From positions 124,001 to 188,000 of the forward strand of contig SWDT01000033.1 of NCBI GenBank assembly GCA_009193035.1: DNA of 64,000 nt, given 5' to 3'. The position numbers and the translations under genes are program-made. The notes beneath the pieces were generated by a model. It ran no database searches, was not told the origin of the DNA, and worked only from the letters and a program-made list of their open reading frames with translations. This document shows, one piece after another, positions 48,126 to 60,826 of the stretch (its first letter is position 1; each line of letters begins with the position of its first letter). This DNA is from Halicephalobus mephisto. Taxonomy: Eukaryota; Nematoda; Chromadorea; Rhabditida; Panagrolaimidae.

Positions 48126-48574
48126 TATTGGGAAAAAAGAAAAATCTTCAGAAAGATTTTCATATCCTAATACTATAAACTAAGAAAAACTATCTTAAGA
48201 TGATAAATTTCCAAACAGATAAATATACATCGGAAGTCAAAAAATTAAATTAAATTTAGCTTTATATTTGCACCCAGAAATCACAAACAGACAACGAAAA
48301 AAACTTGCATCATATGAACTCTTTTTGTTTTTGCAGCCGTCAATTTTATGTTGACTTTACTTTTATGTGAGTCAATTCATTATCAAACAAATTGATGCTT
48401 TTATCAATTCCATCTGCAAAATTCATTCAATCGCAATCACAATACAGAAATGAGGTAAACTTTTAATCAAAATCGAACACTCATAAAAATCCAATAAAGA
48501 ATTGCCCGTACATCCATTTTTACTGTGATATTGTCTACATGAAGAACTTAAGAGAAAGAACACTTAATAAACAA
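48126..48574. other. intergenic, no gene seen
   Basis: AT-rich sequence between the receptor fragment and the duplicated block. Nothing recognisable. Confidence 0.4.
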
Positions 48575-49092
48575 TGTTATCCGGAGAAAAGTGAATAGGA
48601 AAATTAGTGTGAAGAAGGTGCAAAGACGAGAAGTGCCAATGAAGCGAGTGAGGACAAAGGTGGAGCCGGTGATAAAGCCACCACCACGAGGAGAATTCGA
48701 CAACAAGGAAACGGATGTTTCCACCTCGATCCTCCAGCACTTGATCATTCAGGACTCCTCCGTTCCTCTCCTAAGTGTGTCCAAGTCCGTTGAAGTCGTG
48801 ATAGATCCTCAGAACGATCAATCCATATCGGAAGAACCATCTCAATCAGAGGTTTCGTGTGCAACTGTCGAGACCTCTCAAGAATGCCGTAATTTTGTTT
48901 TATCCGTTGTAATATTGTTGTTTCATATATTGTTTTTGCAGCAGAAGACTCTCTGGGATCGGTAGAAGACAAGATTGACGGAAAGCAAGAAAAAGAATAT
49001 GAAAAGAACGTTAATGAGCTACTAGTCATCCCAGACAGGAATTCCAAGAGGAAATTCCCCAAAGCCGATTCCATCAAACATGTCAACAATAT
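48575..49092 (+). pseudogene. 518-bp partial duplicate of the 626-aa gene
   Basis: A direct-orientation copy of 34972-35489 containing the 3' part of exon 3, all of intron 3 and the start of exon 4. Because the intron is retained, it arose by DNA duplication rather than from mRNA. I count about six substitutions (near 99% identity), two or more of them altering amino acids (Leu to Phe; Ser to Tyr). The signal peptide, membrane helix and C-terminal domain are absent, so it cannot make the full protein. Neither junction shows target-site duplications or terminal repeats. Confidence 0.9.
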
Positions 49093-52000
49093 AAAACTAT
49101 GTTTGAATTCAGAATTCTTGCATCTAGGAAAAGAAGATGAATTAATTCTTGTTCATTAGTCAAATTCCCGAAAATCCGCGACCGTGTTTTCCCACTTAAT
49201 TGATGAATATTGTCAAATCACCTTGATTAACTCAGAGAAGCGTGAACAACTAGATTTCCTCGGCCAATCGGGCATCCCACTTCCGAACAACTTTTCTCAT
49301 GCCTTGGTGACTGCGAACAAATCAGGAGGGCCCTACTCCCGCAGCGAGGAATTCCTGAGAACCGACGGCGGGGGCATTAATCGGGTGGGAACTTGCTCGG
49401 GGCGTGTTCTCTCAAGTTGACCTTTGAAAGGTCAAGCAACGGTAAAGGTATTTCTTTGGTCAAGAAGGAGTTAATCCGGTTGATTGAAATTTGATCAAGA
49501 CAACCTTGTCGAGAAGGGTCCATTAGGAGCTTAGGCTCGTCTAATCGGGCTTACTCTCGTGCTTCCGATCCCCGGATTAGTGGAGATTTCATCCAAGAAT
49601 ATTGTTTTTTATTTTAATGTTGGAATTATTTTCAAGTTATTAGTAAAAATTTATTAAAATCGAAAGAAAACCACCAGTCTGGGATTATTTCGGAAGTGGA
49701 GGTAGATTTTCCTTCCGAAAGTCTTTAAAATTTTAATTTTCTTTATTATAATTCTTTAAAGTTATTTCTTAGTATTCCCACATTAGCGCATATTTATTTC
49801 AATCCGTATTGATTCTAAAAACTAAAAAAACTTAAAAAAATGAAAAATTTTTTATTGAAATTATTTCAAAAAATGAAAATTTTTATCGATTTTATATTTA
49901 AAAAATAAACCGACTCAGTGGCTCCTGAACAGAAACTTTTTTTTTATAAAAATGAGCTTAGTTTACTTTTTTAATATAGTTAATTATTGGGAACAGAAAA
50001 TGATGTTTGAATTTCGGTATTACTGTAATCTGTGTTTTTATTTTGTACTCTTTTTCATACCTTACTCAACTTCCTCCTTCTTCATTATTGATTACTGTAG
50101 TATACCCCGGGGATCCTGAATAATGCACTTTATATCCTGTCCGCAAACCTCGTGATTTTCAATATTCGGGATATAGTTCACCATACTCGAATTAATTCTA
50201 CAAATTCGGCTACATTTGATTAATGAAACTCAGACTTTGAATGTTGTTTAATATTCTAAATTATCGGACAGGATTCCATGTACCTGAGACTTTGGAAAAT
50301 TCCAAAAATACACTAAAACCGAAAATTGAAAGTTTGTCTCGTGATTTCTAAATTTACCAACTGGATTACGAATTCTTGTAAATAACAGATTTGTTTCCGT
50401 CCACCTACTCCAAATGACGTGTACTGTAATAATCTGATCCAATTCAGTAGCTCAATCTTGACCTTATCTCAGGTACCAGAGAAGATTCGCATTTCCTGTC
50501 TAATCTCATCCCGGGATTAACAGTTATGCTTGTCGTTATTCCACAACCAGGTCTTCAACCATCTCCCCGGTGACTGTGGAGCAACTCGAACCTTTGTTGT
50601 CCTTGTTTGGACCAGGACAGTGTCGAGTTAAACAGGTTGATTGTCGCGAAAACAGCCTTCCCTTTCTCGAGTCTTTGTCAATTTGTCGACAATGAGCCGA
50701 TCTGCAAATAAAATCCAATCCAAACGTGAAATTTGGATTTTTCAATTTTGTAAAATCTTCTTCCTCATGGGTTACTGTAGCGTGAAAAAATCGGACAATT
50801 TGGGTGACTTCAAGGACTGGAAAAAGTTAATTGTTTCTTTTTATTGAAGAAATTCTGGTCTTAACTACAGTAGGAAATTATGATTCAAATTTTTCCGGGA
50901 GATTGTTGGTTTTTTGAGAAAAAACGGCACGCGGCAGTTCAAAAAACGGAAAAGAAAACAATCTTCAAGACACCGGGAAAGAAAAACATCCTGACACTTT
51001 GATCATTTATAGGAAGATCTCTTATCTCCCAGTCATCTTTTGTCAATATTTTCCCATAAATGTATTTGAAGGAAAATGAGTTCTTGACGTTTCAAGTGGG
51101 GTCACTGAGAGGGTATTAGAGGGGTTACTGTAAAAATAAGGTACGTGGGGTGTTTGGTCTTTGTCGAAACTACAATCCCATTGAAAGTTGTGGAATTTTC
51201 CGAAGTACAGTATGACACACTGGAAAGTGGGAATTTGGTAGAGATTTCTCGGATTGTATAAAATTTTCCAGAATATGGTAGAAAGTTTTCCAGGAACTTC
51301 TGCATTCTTTCAAAATTCTCTAATTTCGAAATCTTCCAAAATTCATCAATAACTTCAAAAAACGGCATCTCAAACAAGGCTCCTGGAATTTCCTAATAAC
51401 TTTTAAAAATTCATGTCGAGAGAATTTTACGTTTTTTATTTCTACAATAATGCAGTTTTATTTGTTGAATTTTTTGAATTATTTATTGATTGAAATTTGT
51501 TTTATTAAAAATATCTTCCTACGGAAAAATTCTGTAATCTCTTTGGACCGGTCATTGACGGTCAGGAGTCGAGAAATTTCGTGGATAGCTGTGGATTAAT
51601 TAACTGAGTTTATATCATTCTTATTCCATCTGGGACCAATTAAAATCCTTAACCCGTATTCAGCCCCGCCCCTGACCTGTGAAATAAGGTCAAACGTGAT
51701 TGACCTTCTAAAACTGTAAAATTCTCATTTTTCTTTGAAAACTTCATCTGTCTTTTCTTCTGGAAACGCAGTTCTCTACTCATGATTAATTCCCTTGTAC
51801 ATCCTAAAACACTAATCTAAGATTATTCCGATTACTGTAATTAGTGAGTTTGTTTTTGAAGAGCTCGGGGAGTGAAATCTATCCTCTAACCAAGTTTGTT
51901 CTTTCCAGTCGAGATCCTCCCGAAGTTAATCCATCCTCGTCTTCCAGACTTGTTTTCGAATCTGGAGCTCAGTGAGTCGCGTGACCTTTTTGACTTTAAC

Positions 52001-52867
52001 AATCCCCAGGATGTCCCGAAAGTGTCACCTCAGATTAAGCCTCAAGTTGCCTCTGGCAAAGGTTTACATAGACCTTTAATTGAACTGGACAAGAAACAAC
52101 CCTACGGCATTGCGCAAAATTAAAAAAAAGTCACAATTTTTAACTACTGTTTGAAATTTTTTCGAAAAAGTCCGGAACAGGAGAAACGCTCGATTCAGGT
52201 TTCAAGTTCCGTTTGCGACTGCCACGGCACCTTTCCCTTCTTTGTGAAAACTATACGGTAAACGAGAGAAACACCAGAAAAGAAAACACATTGAGAAAGG
52301 CGGGCAACCAAGCGAATCGAACGAACGAGCGCTCTGGGGGCGGGGACTTGTACTCAACTCTGGAATGAAGACGACAGTCGAGAACTGGGAGAAGGCTGAT
52401 CCGGTCGTGGATTTACTAAGCTCGCTTACCTCTTTTTGTTAATCATCATGTATCTCACGTGAAATACGAGGATGTGTCGAAAAAACGCTTTGCTTTTTTA
52501 AAACCTAAAAACTTAAAAAATTAACTTTTTCCTAATTGTTTTCTTTATCAGTAACGATGTCAGGCAATCGTTTCGAGATTCAATAATAATTCAATTTTTC
52601 ACTTTTATTATTTCAGGTTATTTTTATTCATTTTTTAAACTTGAAATTGCCTTTCACCAGTGATATCCAGATTTTTAATATAAGTTACAAATTTATTCAT
52701 CATCGAGAATAAAGCTGGCGACCGAAATAGCCTCAGCCTCGACCTATTTCCGGTCGGTTGGAGCAGCTCCCGGCTCGAGTCCGAATTCCTCGACAATTTC
52801 GCCCACGGGGTCTGCAGAAGACCGAGTAGCGGGGTTCTGGCAATCCTCCAATGAAGGTAATCAAAGC
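49093..52867. other. intergenic region upstream of lim-7
   Basis: Starts with a GC-richer island at about 49250-49580, then becomes AT-rich, with a TTCTAGAA-type tract at about 51180-51400. A second GC-richer island at about 52190-52430, with many G runs, is a good candidate for the lim-7 promoter. The open frames at 49184-49420 and 51896-52123 have no domain. An upstream lim-7 exon may be hidden here. Confidence 0.4.
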
Positions 52868-55800
52868 ATGAACGGTAGCGGAACTTCTCTGCAAGACGAT
52901 TCTAGTTGCCAATCTCCAGAAACCAGCGGCCTACGTAAGTGATTTCCCCATGGACTCGTTATGGATCATTGCATCTGACCAAAACATGCGTATTTTCACT
53001 CTAGTGGCTTTTTTCGGGGTATCCTTAAAAATCATCTTATTATGTTTCCTATCTTATCGAAATTTCATTAATCGGTGGCAAAGTGATTATTTCACTAGCA
53101 GCAAAGACCAGAATCAATCGGCTGTAATTTTCCCTCGACCAACAATGTCCTCGAGGGATTCAATCAGCTCCACAGATTCTGTATTCTCGTTTTCTAGTGA
53201 AGAATCCGTTTATTTTTCAGCTCCAAATTCAAACCCTATCCAGAACGGGGGTCCAAGAGTCCCACTTTGTGCGTCCTGTGGAAAACGTGAGTTTCTGTAA
53301 TTAAATTTCAATCACATTAAAAATTTATTTTTAGAAATCACTGATCCTTTTATTTTACGAGTCCATCCAAATTTGGAATTTCATCCTGGTTGTCTAAAAG
53401 TAAGTTCTAAGCAAAACCAAAATTTGGAAAATCCCAATTTAAAATTAAGGTATCATAGGGATTTTCCTGTGGCATTTTCCCATTTCCCAAAATTCAAAAA
53501 GTAATAAAATTCAGAATCTCCTTCCGTACATGTCTATTTAGAAAATATTTTAAAAAGATTCCGTTTCGAGATAAATATTCTGGAAAATTTTCCCACCACG
53601 CAGTCTCAAAAAACTAAAAAACGACAGTATTTTGAAGCGATTTTTCATATAAATTTTCCAACTTGAACGAAGACTCGAGATAATGAAAAATCGATTTTTT
53701 CCTAATGAAAATTAATTCTGTTCTGTAAACATTACTTTGAAGTGATTATACTGCGAAACTAATACAGAACTTTCGTTTCAAGATCAATCAAAAATTCTTA
53801 ATTTTCGATCCTTGTGTTTTGGACGACGTTTTTTCAATTTCTTCAAATGTTGCAATTATTCTAGCCTAATCAGTTTGCAGATTAGTCCCTAATATTGTCG
53901 TCATTAGATTCTTATCCTCCAGTAGCTACCTGATAAAGTCTTGATTGATTCCTTTTTACGGTCAAGCACGGACATCACTGATAACAGAGTTGATTCTGAA
54001 GTTTAAAATTTTCCAAAAAGTTTAATCAATACTCCTCAGGTCAAATAGGATATTTATTTTCCAGTCGAGTGCTCGATTAGAATTCGCTATTGCTTCCGGA
54101 AGAGTATTATTGCGTGTTTGAAGCTGACGTACCAGAGCAGCTTCCGTGCGTGTGGCACCTGTTCGTTCTGCGCGGAGACTGAATAATTTAGTCGCTTCTT
54201 GTTGACGGTGTATTTAGTCCGCTTGAAATCACTCTATAAATTTTTTTATTTCTCTTCGAGAGACTGTTTACCGCGAATTGGGGATCCATGAATCCATACA
54301 TCTTTTAAACGTCCTAGAAACGTTGAACAACTTCATTCATGACAAAACATACTCAGAACTAGAGCAAAGCCTTCATCCCAAGGAAAAATCGAAAAAGTCA
54401 AGAGATTGGAAAAATTCCGTTGCGGCTGGGAAATTTCCTCTTGATATATTAGCTTTTTGAAATTCTTAGTGGTAGAATTCTCTAGGTTTTAGAATCTTTC
54501 AGAATGTAATGGAAGATTTTGGAACATTTTATAATCTGATAGAAATCTCTAAATTCGCCTAGAGTCCAGTTGGAGGTTTCGAAATCCTCGGAAATATTAC
54601 CGAAATCTGTAGTTTTTTGAAATCTCGAAACTTTCCGTAATTTTCTAAAATTCGACAGGAAATTCTGGAACTTTTGAGAGGCTCATTGAAGCTTCCAGAA
54701 TCCATTGAACTTTTCTAGACTAACATTTGAAACCCAGAATTTTAGGGATTTTTGCCGAGACTATTTCATAACAACTCTCGTTTCCAATTTTTATAATGGC
54801 AAGATTGCTTGTTTTTAATATTTCCATCCAGAATCTAAATATTTTTAACGCAAATCAATATGTGGAATTAAATGTATCCCAAATCCATGAAGTTTAGTTG
54901 TTCTTTTCAGTGTTGCAATTGCGAGCGGAAGCTGGACGAGACTTGCACGGTGTTCGTCAGAGAAGGCCAAACTTTCTGTCGAGATGATTACCTAAGGTTT
55001 GTTTTATCATAAAACTACTTTCCCTGTAGTGAAACCCTGCATCCTGATCTTCCCAACAGGGATAATCTTCTTGTCGGGATCTCGAGAAAATCCGCTTAAC
55101 AACTTTCCGGAGTCCATTTACTTAATGATTTTACATTTGAAAACACGGACCGGGATCGTGGTAAATCTGTCCAAGTAGGTGTCAGAATTATTTTTGTTGA
55201 CACAAGATGACCTGATCTATTGTTTTTGGTTCGAGACTCTTGTCCGGAAGCGTCGGGGAGTTGTAAAAAGAAACTCTTTTCAATTTTTTCCGGACTTGCG
55301 ACATCAAAGATGTTTTTTCAGATTGTTTGGCCGACAAAAGTGTTCCCGATGCCAGAATGTTTTTGAAAGGAATGACATGGTGATGAGGGCGAGAAACTTG
55401 ATATTCCACATTCCTTGTTTCTCGTGCTATTCTTGTAAAAACCCTTTAAGACCTGGAGAAAGGTTCCTGATTAAAGAAGACGAACTTTACTGTAGGACTG
55501 AGTGTTTTGCCGTCGGAGGAACTCAGCCAGAAGTCCAGCAACAAAATAATAACTTCTACGAAAACCTGGACATGAAGCAATCCCCGACCTCCGTCAAGTC
55601 CCCCGATGGCTTGTCAACCAGTAGTACTCCTAGTTCTCTCTGTGCTCCTCTGATGCCCCCTCAGTTCGTCCCTAACATAGGGGCCCAGAACAGATCTAGT
55701 ATCTCTAGTTTAAGCAACAATTCCACGACCTCGAAAAAAAGTAAAAAAGAAAAACCCTCGACCAGAGTCAGGACAGTCCTCAGCGACCATCAATTGAGGA

Positions 55801-58800
55801 TTCTGAAGCAAATGTACGCTACTAACACCAGGCCAGATGCCGGGACTAAGGAAAGCCTGGTGGAGATGACTGGTCTCAGTGCCAGAGTGATCAGGGTCTG
55901 GTTCCAAAACAAGAGGTGCAAGGACAAGAAGAGGCAAACTGCGTTGAAGGAAGCTCAAAGAACTGCCGAAAAGGTTTGTTGATTTTGTTTTGGCCAATTC
56001 TGAGGGTTATGATAATTTCCATCTTGGGGAAAATTTCCTGCTGAATTTTGGTGGAAGTGATGGCGGATAGCGTCTGTGAATTGTTAAAATGTGGATTTTC
56101 AGAACATTATCCAAGATTACTCACATCGGAATTTTTCAAACGATTATGGATAGTGCCTAGAAATTCCTCACTTAGGAGCTTCCAGACACTATCCAAAGCC
56201 GCTTCCAATGAAAATTTGTATTCAAATTTCTCGAGGTTGTCCTAACTCTGACACTAATCTAATCTTCACATACTCCCAACGCCAATCGCTTCCTCTGCCA
56301 AAAATCAATATTCCACTTTCAAAACAATCTCCAAATTGATTATATTTACTTCCTCATTTCGCCTCCACCACTTTCTGATTACTGTAGTTGCCTTGGAGTC
56401 GTGACTATTCGTGTTCTGCCAATTTGGTCTTTAATTAAATCAAGACCCAATTCTTCTTTTTGGAATCCATTAAAATCTACAGTATTCTTTGTGAAGCATC
56501 TCTTTAGGGAACAAAAACGGCTTCAGAAATTTGTTTCGACTAATGTGCTAATCTCTGGCTTGCGCAATCAGGCACTTTATGCCGTTCTAAGAAGCCATTG
56601 TTGTTCTTATAAGAACTCTAAGTGAACAAACAGAAATTATTTTTGTTTTCTGGAAAGCAGAAAAAATCACAGAAAGCACCGTAAATTTAGCTTCTGTCAG
56701 ACAATCATAAATTTTGATACATACCTGGAGTTTGCTTTTGTTTGGAGAGGGTACTTGACAAGCGACAGCTGGTCAAGTCCTTTGAAAAATGAGGAAAAAT
56801 AGTTTCACCTAGAGCCATATAAAACTTATTTATTTTTAAACACTATTTACAATGACTGCATTTCTACAGTAAAATACAGTTCTACAGTACCCCAACTGTT
56901 TTTCCAAAATATTTTCTCAAGTGTCTCTCCAAATATGGCAATCTCGACAAGTGTCATCAAGAGTTCATCTGTTTCAATCTGGACAATGACTGAGTAAGCC
57001 CGCAATTAGCAGCAATCATCCACGATTTCGGGAAGCATAATGTGGTCGAGAGTTGGCACTTACTCGAGATTTTTGGTGTCCTCATTTTTTCGAAACTGTT
57101 TATCGCACTTGAGTTTTTTAGCACCATATGGATTCTGCGCCAAAAAGTGGATCAGATAGAAGATTGTTTAGATTGGGGGACATGCAGAGGAATGATTTGA
57201 AGATGAGGTCAATGGAAGTAAAGGTGGACAGTGGTCAAGAAATTCAATAATTGCAATTTCTCAGGCACTATCCATGATTACTTTCATTAATTAGAAATGG
57301 GATAGTATCAAAAAATTCGGAAAATGAGATTCTCAAAGCTACTTATAATTATGTCTATTGGAAACAACGACGGATAGTGTCCGGAAAATCCAAAGATTGT
57401 AATTTTTTGAACACTATCCAAAACCGTGTCCATTGACAATTCCCTAGGCGACTGTTTCCATTTCTTATTTGCTGATTACCCATAACACTTGCTCAATTCC
57501 GTAAAATCCTTTCTTCTACCGTATACTTGCAATTCCTTGTCGGAAAAGAAAAGCAAAAAAGGATGAAATAACTCAATTAGGACGAATCGCGGTTCCGCTC
57601 CAGCGCGTCCCTTCTGTCTCCGACTTGTAATTTCGCAAAGTAACGACGTTGGTTTTATCTTAGAAAATAATTTGGAATTGACTCCATGAAGAAGGGATCT
57701 TGTCAAAGTTCAAACCACAGCCAGAGGCGTCGTTTTGCAACTTGTTTTCGAGATCGGGTCGTCATGGGAAAGTCCGGTGAGATAGAGACAAAAGGATCTC
57801 AGACTCGCACAATCGAGAAGCGTTGTCTTTCATGTTTGTCGTAATCCGAATCGGAGTCTGTAGAAACAACAAAAGCATTGACAAAAAGATCTTCTCGCGT
57901 AATTCGACGCTTCTTTCGGCAACATGGTTCCCGAGAAATTTTTATGGATTGGGGGAATTTTTTTTAACATTTAACCTAAATTTAAAATTTTCAGGAACAA
58001 GCACTACATGGAGTGAGAGTCAACGGAATAGGACCACTCGTCGCTGAGTCGGCTTCCACAGATCCCAGTCTCGGAATGGCCCCGATCTCTATCCACCAGT
58101 ACCCCCAGAATCCGAACTTGTGGGCTTCAGGCGACGGACCTTCACCGGATATGGTGCCTCCTCCACCATACATGATGGTAGGTAATTTTGTCGTAATTTG
58201 TCCTCATTAAACACCCGCCAAAACTGTCAGTCAATTACTGTTTGATCAAAGTGCGAGAAAAACTGTCTGGAAATCCAAACAGCGGCCGCCTTTGACTATC
58301 CCTCCTTGGTTTTTCCAAGTGGCACAGCAAAAGAGTCAATTAGAATGATTTGCGGCCACCTGAGCCAGCTGTCTTGTCAACTTCCTGAACCAGGTAGCTG
58401 GACTGTTTTACAACATGGTTAGCCAGCTGCGCAAATAGGGGTTAACTGAGAGTTTTGAAATTTAGGTAAAAAGTAAAATGGGAACAATCTTGGATTTCGT
58501 CTTGAAAGTCTTGATTTTCGGATTTCCAGACTTTATCCGAGATTACTTCTAATGAAAACGTCAATGGAAGTAATCTTGGATAGTGTCTGGGATATTCAAG
58601 GAATGCGAATTTTCTACGTACTACTCAAGATTACCGTTAATGAAAAACGCAATGAGAACCATCTTGGATAGTGTCCGGGGAATTGCAATTTTCTACTTTT
58701 CCAGTCACTATCCGTGATTGTCCTTATCATCTAAAACGATGCATTATACCCTGATTTTCAGATGAACCATCCTAGCACCTTTACTGACCTCCCTCCGACA

Positions 58801-58893
58801 GATTACGGTAGTTATTCCGGACCAAACGGTTACATGACAAGTGTGACCGGAAACGACTACAGTTCTCTCTCGAGTCCATCTTGCAGTGATTGA
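52868..58893 (+). CDS. lim-7: Islet-class LIM-homeodomain transcription factor
   Basis: The seven-exon model is 52868-52934, 53221-53286, 53335-53399, 54911-54996, 55322-55973, 57995-58177 and 58762-58893, 416 residues from ATG 52868. LIM domain 1 (CASCGKQITDPFILRV, then CCNCERKLDETCTVFVREG) and LIM domain 2 (CSRCQNVFERNDMVMRAR to CRTECF) precede the homeodomain (TRVRTVLSDHQLRILKQMY to VIRVWFQNKRCKDKKR), which is near-identical to Islet. C. elegans lim-7 is the Islet orthologue, expressed in gonadal sheath cells and some neurons. Exon 1 is open for more than 150 bases upstream without an ATG (Ser-rich), so a further 5' exon is likely. The frame at 52950-53286 may give an alternative N-terminus. 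Introns 5 and 6 carry GATAGTGTC repeats. Confidence 0.93.
56055..56225. repeat. GATAGTGTC palindrome cluster in lim-7 intron
   Basis: Two units, with GCGGATAGCGTCTG and ATGGATAGTGCCTAG arms opposite GAACATTATCC and CAGACACTATCC. Located in the fifth intron. Confidence 0.7.
57235..57435. repeat. GATAGTGTC palindrome cluster in lim-7 intron
   Basis: Two to three units in the same intron. The clearest stem in the window is here: CGGATAGTGTCCGG opposite GAACACTATCC. Confidence 0.75.
58480..58735. repeat. GATAGTGTC palindrome cluster in lim-7 intron
   Basis: About three units in the last intron, ending 27 bp before the last exon. Units are separated by ATGAAAACGCAATG-like spacers. Confidence 0.75.
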
Positions 58894-60826
58894 AGCAAAA
58901 AGACAGAAGTGGCCTACAACGTGCTCAGTTCCAACAACTTTTGCTAACTACATATTATTATTGACAAATTTTATTTTGTAAATATTTAATTTCCACAACC
59001 TTAAGTATTATTAATTTTCGATTCATGGGATAAAATTTGATCCAAAGATTCCAAGAGAAGATGACAGAAGTGCGGTAATTGTCCGCGCAAAGACGGCATT
59101 CATGGATTTTCGGCAGATGGCTTTTGGAGACGGTTACTGACCGGAAATGTCTTCAATAGAAAATTAGTGCCTCTGGATCTCGCCGTAAAATTTTTTTCAT
59201 CTGCCGAAAAAAATTAAACAAAAGAAGTGATCACTTTGGGGATTAAAGGGATCCGACTTAGATAATAGGTCGTTTATTCACCTGACAATGGGTTTGTTTT
59301 TGGAATATTGTGTGTGGTCGTTAACCACTGCAATGTTCCTGGATTGATGGTGGTGATTAGTTTGGATTTGGGACAGGAGGAAGGAAGTAACATTGGTTCA
59401 CTGATCAGATTAAGGCACACAGGAAAATTCGAAAATGGGGGATCAAGCGTGTTTCCTGGGTAGCAGATGGTTTTCTGTAACAGTAAATAGGTAAGATTCA
59501 AGGATTTAGGGACAAACATGTAGAAATTAGAAATGTTAAATTCACCGGAAGAAGTTTCATTAGATAATATTTGAAACAAGTTTCATGTGGAGTCATTGGC
59601 AGCAACCTCGGATAGTGGCTGGAAATTGAGATTTTTTAAATAATATCCACTATTATTCTTCGGAATCATTCTCTCATTTCTCAATGAAAACAGCTTTGGA
59701 TAGTGTGCGGAAATGCAAAAATTTGGATTTTCTAAACACTATCCTACTTTATTTCCACTAAATTTTGACTTTCATCGTCGGTAATTTGATAAACTTCACT
59801 AAGTTAACCTTTTGAAGAATATACTTCTGTTTGTTTTTTATCTTCATGTGCATCTGTACCATCTTGACCTTTTTTCCTTCTGTAACTGACCCTACTTGCG
59901 CGATATTTGTTTGTTTTTGAGCGTAATCGGCAGCTCATCTCTGCTTCCAGTTTATTGTTGCGATGAATAATCTCGAGTTGCCCGGATGATCTCATGTCTG
60001 GTGTGGATTTCAGCTATCCGATCCGGCTTCCCGCAGCTTCCATGACCATATTCTTTCCTATTCTTGACCGGTTAAGCAAGGGACCAAATTAGAGACTGAA
60101 ATTGTCAAAAATGCCGCTAATTACGAAATTGAAGGTCAGGATGTCATTGCGTAATCCAGGCTTGGTTTGAAATTAGTTAACGGTTATTTATTTTACTGTA
60201 AAAAAGTCATGGGAGACAATGATCTAGGGTTTCACTTTTTCCAAGAAGCGAGAAGAGGGGGATCGGATTCCCTCCGGAAGCCGTGCCTTTGGAGAGGAAG
60301 GCAAACACGTGATGATCCTTTTGTTTCCCATGTTTGTGGAATTTGTGGATTAGGGGGTTATTTTTATAAATGCATAAAAAAGAAAAATTACATTGTAAAA
60401 ATTATAGACATTTTACAAAAACTCTCTCAGCACCAAATTCTGGGTTTTTGGAGTTTTCTAAAATTCCCAATTCTGATGTCAATTACAGGTTTTTATAAGA
60501 TTCCGGAAAGTTCCAAAGATTTCCAAGTTTCTAGAATTTTCCGTGAGATTCTAAAAACTTCAGAAATTTCTACAGATTATATTTCCAAAACAAAAACACA
60601 GTAAATCCAGGGAAATTCTTAGGAATTTGAATTCTCATGAGGTTGTGATTTCGTGAGAACAAAAATAGACGAAACAAAAGTCAATGATAACTACTTTGTT
60701 CAAAGATAAATAACAAAAGTGCAATAAAAGCTTAAAAAACAGAATTCATTGCTTTATTGAACCCAATAAACCTTATCAAAAACTAATAATTGCAGAGATT
60801 AATATCCTAATTTGTACTTCAAATTT
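58894..60826. other. intergenic, repeats only
   Basis: 3' flank of lim-7, then one GATAGTGTC cluster (59595-59760) and an AT-rich tract at about 60360-60620 with TTCTAGAA-type words. A minus-strand frame of 101 codons (59274-59579) has no domain or splice partner. Confidence 0.4.
59595..59760. repeat. GATAGTGTC palindrome cluster
   Basis: Two units with CGGATAGTGGCTGG and TGGATAGTGTGCGG arms opposite ATAATATCCAC and AAACACTATCC. Confidence 0.7.

Noticed and set aside
49184..49420. 78-codon plus-strand frame in a GC-richer island
   Set aside because: I considered it as a continuation of the duplicated gene or foreign DNA. It has no similarity I can see and no splice signals.
59274..59579. 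101-codon minus-strand frame downstream of lim-7
   Set aside because: No signal peptide, domain or splice partner; flanked by repeats.
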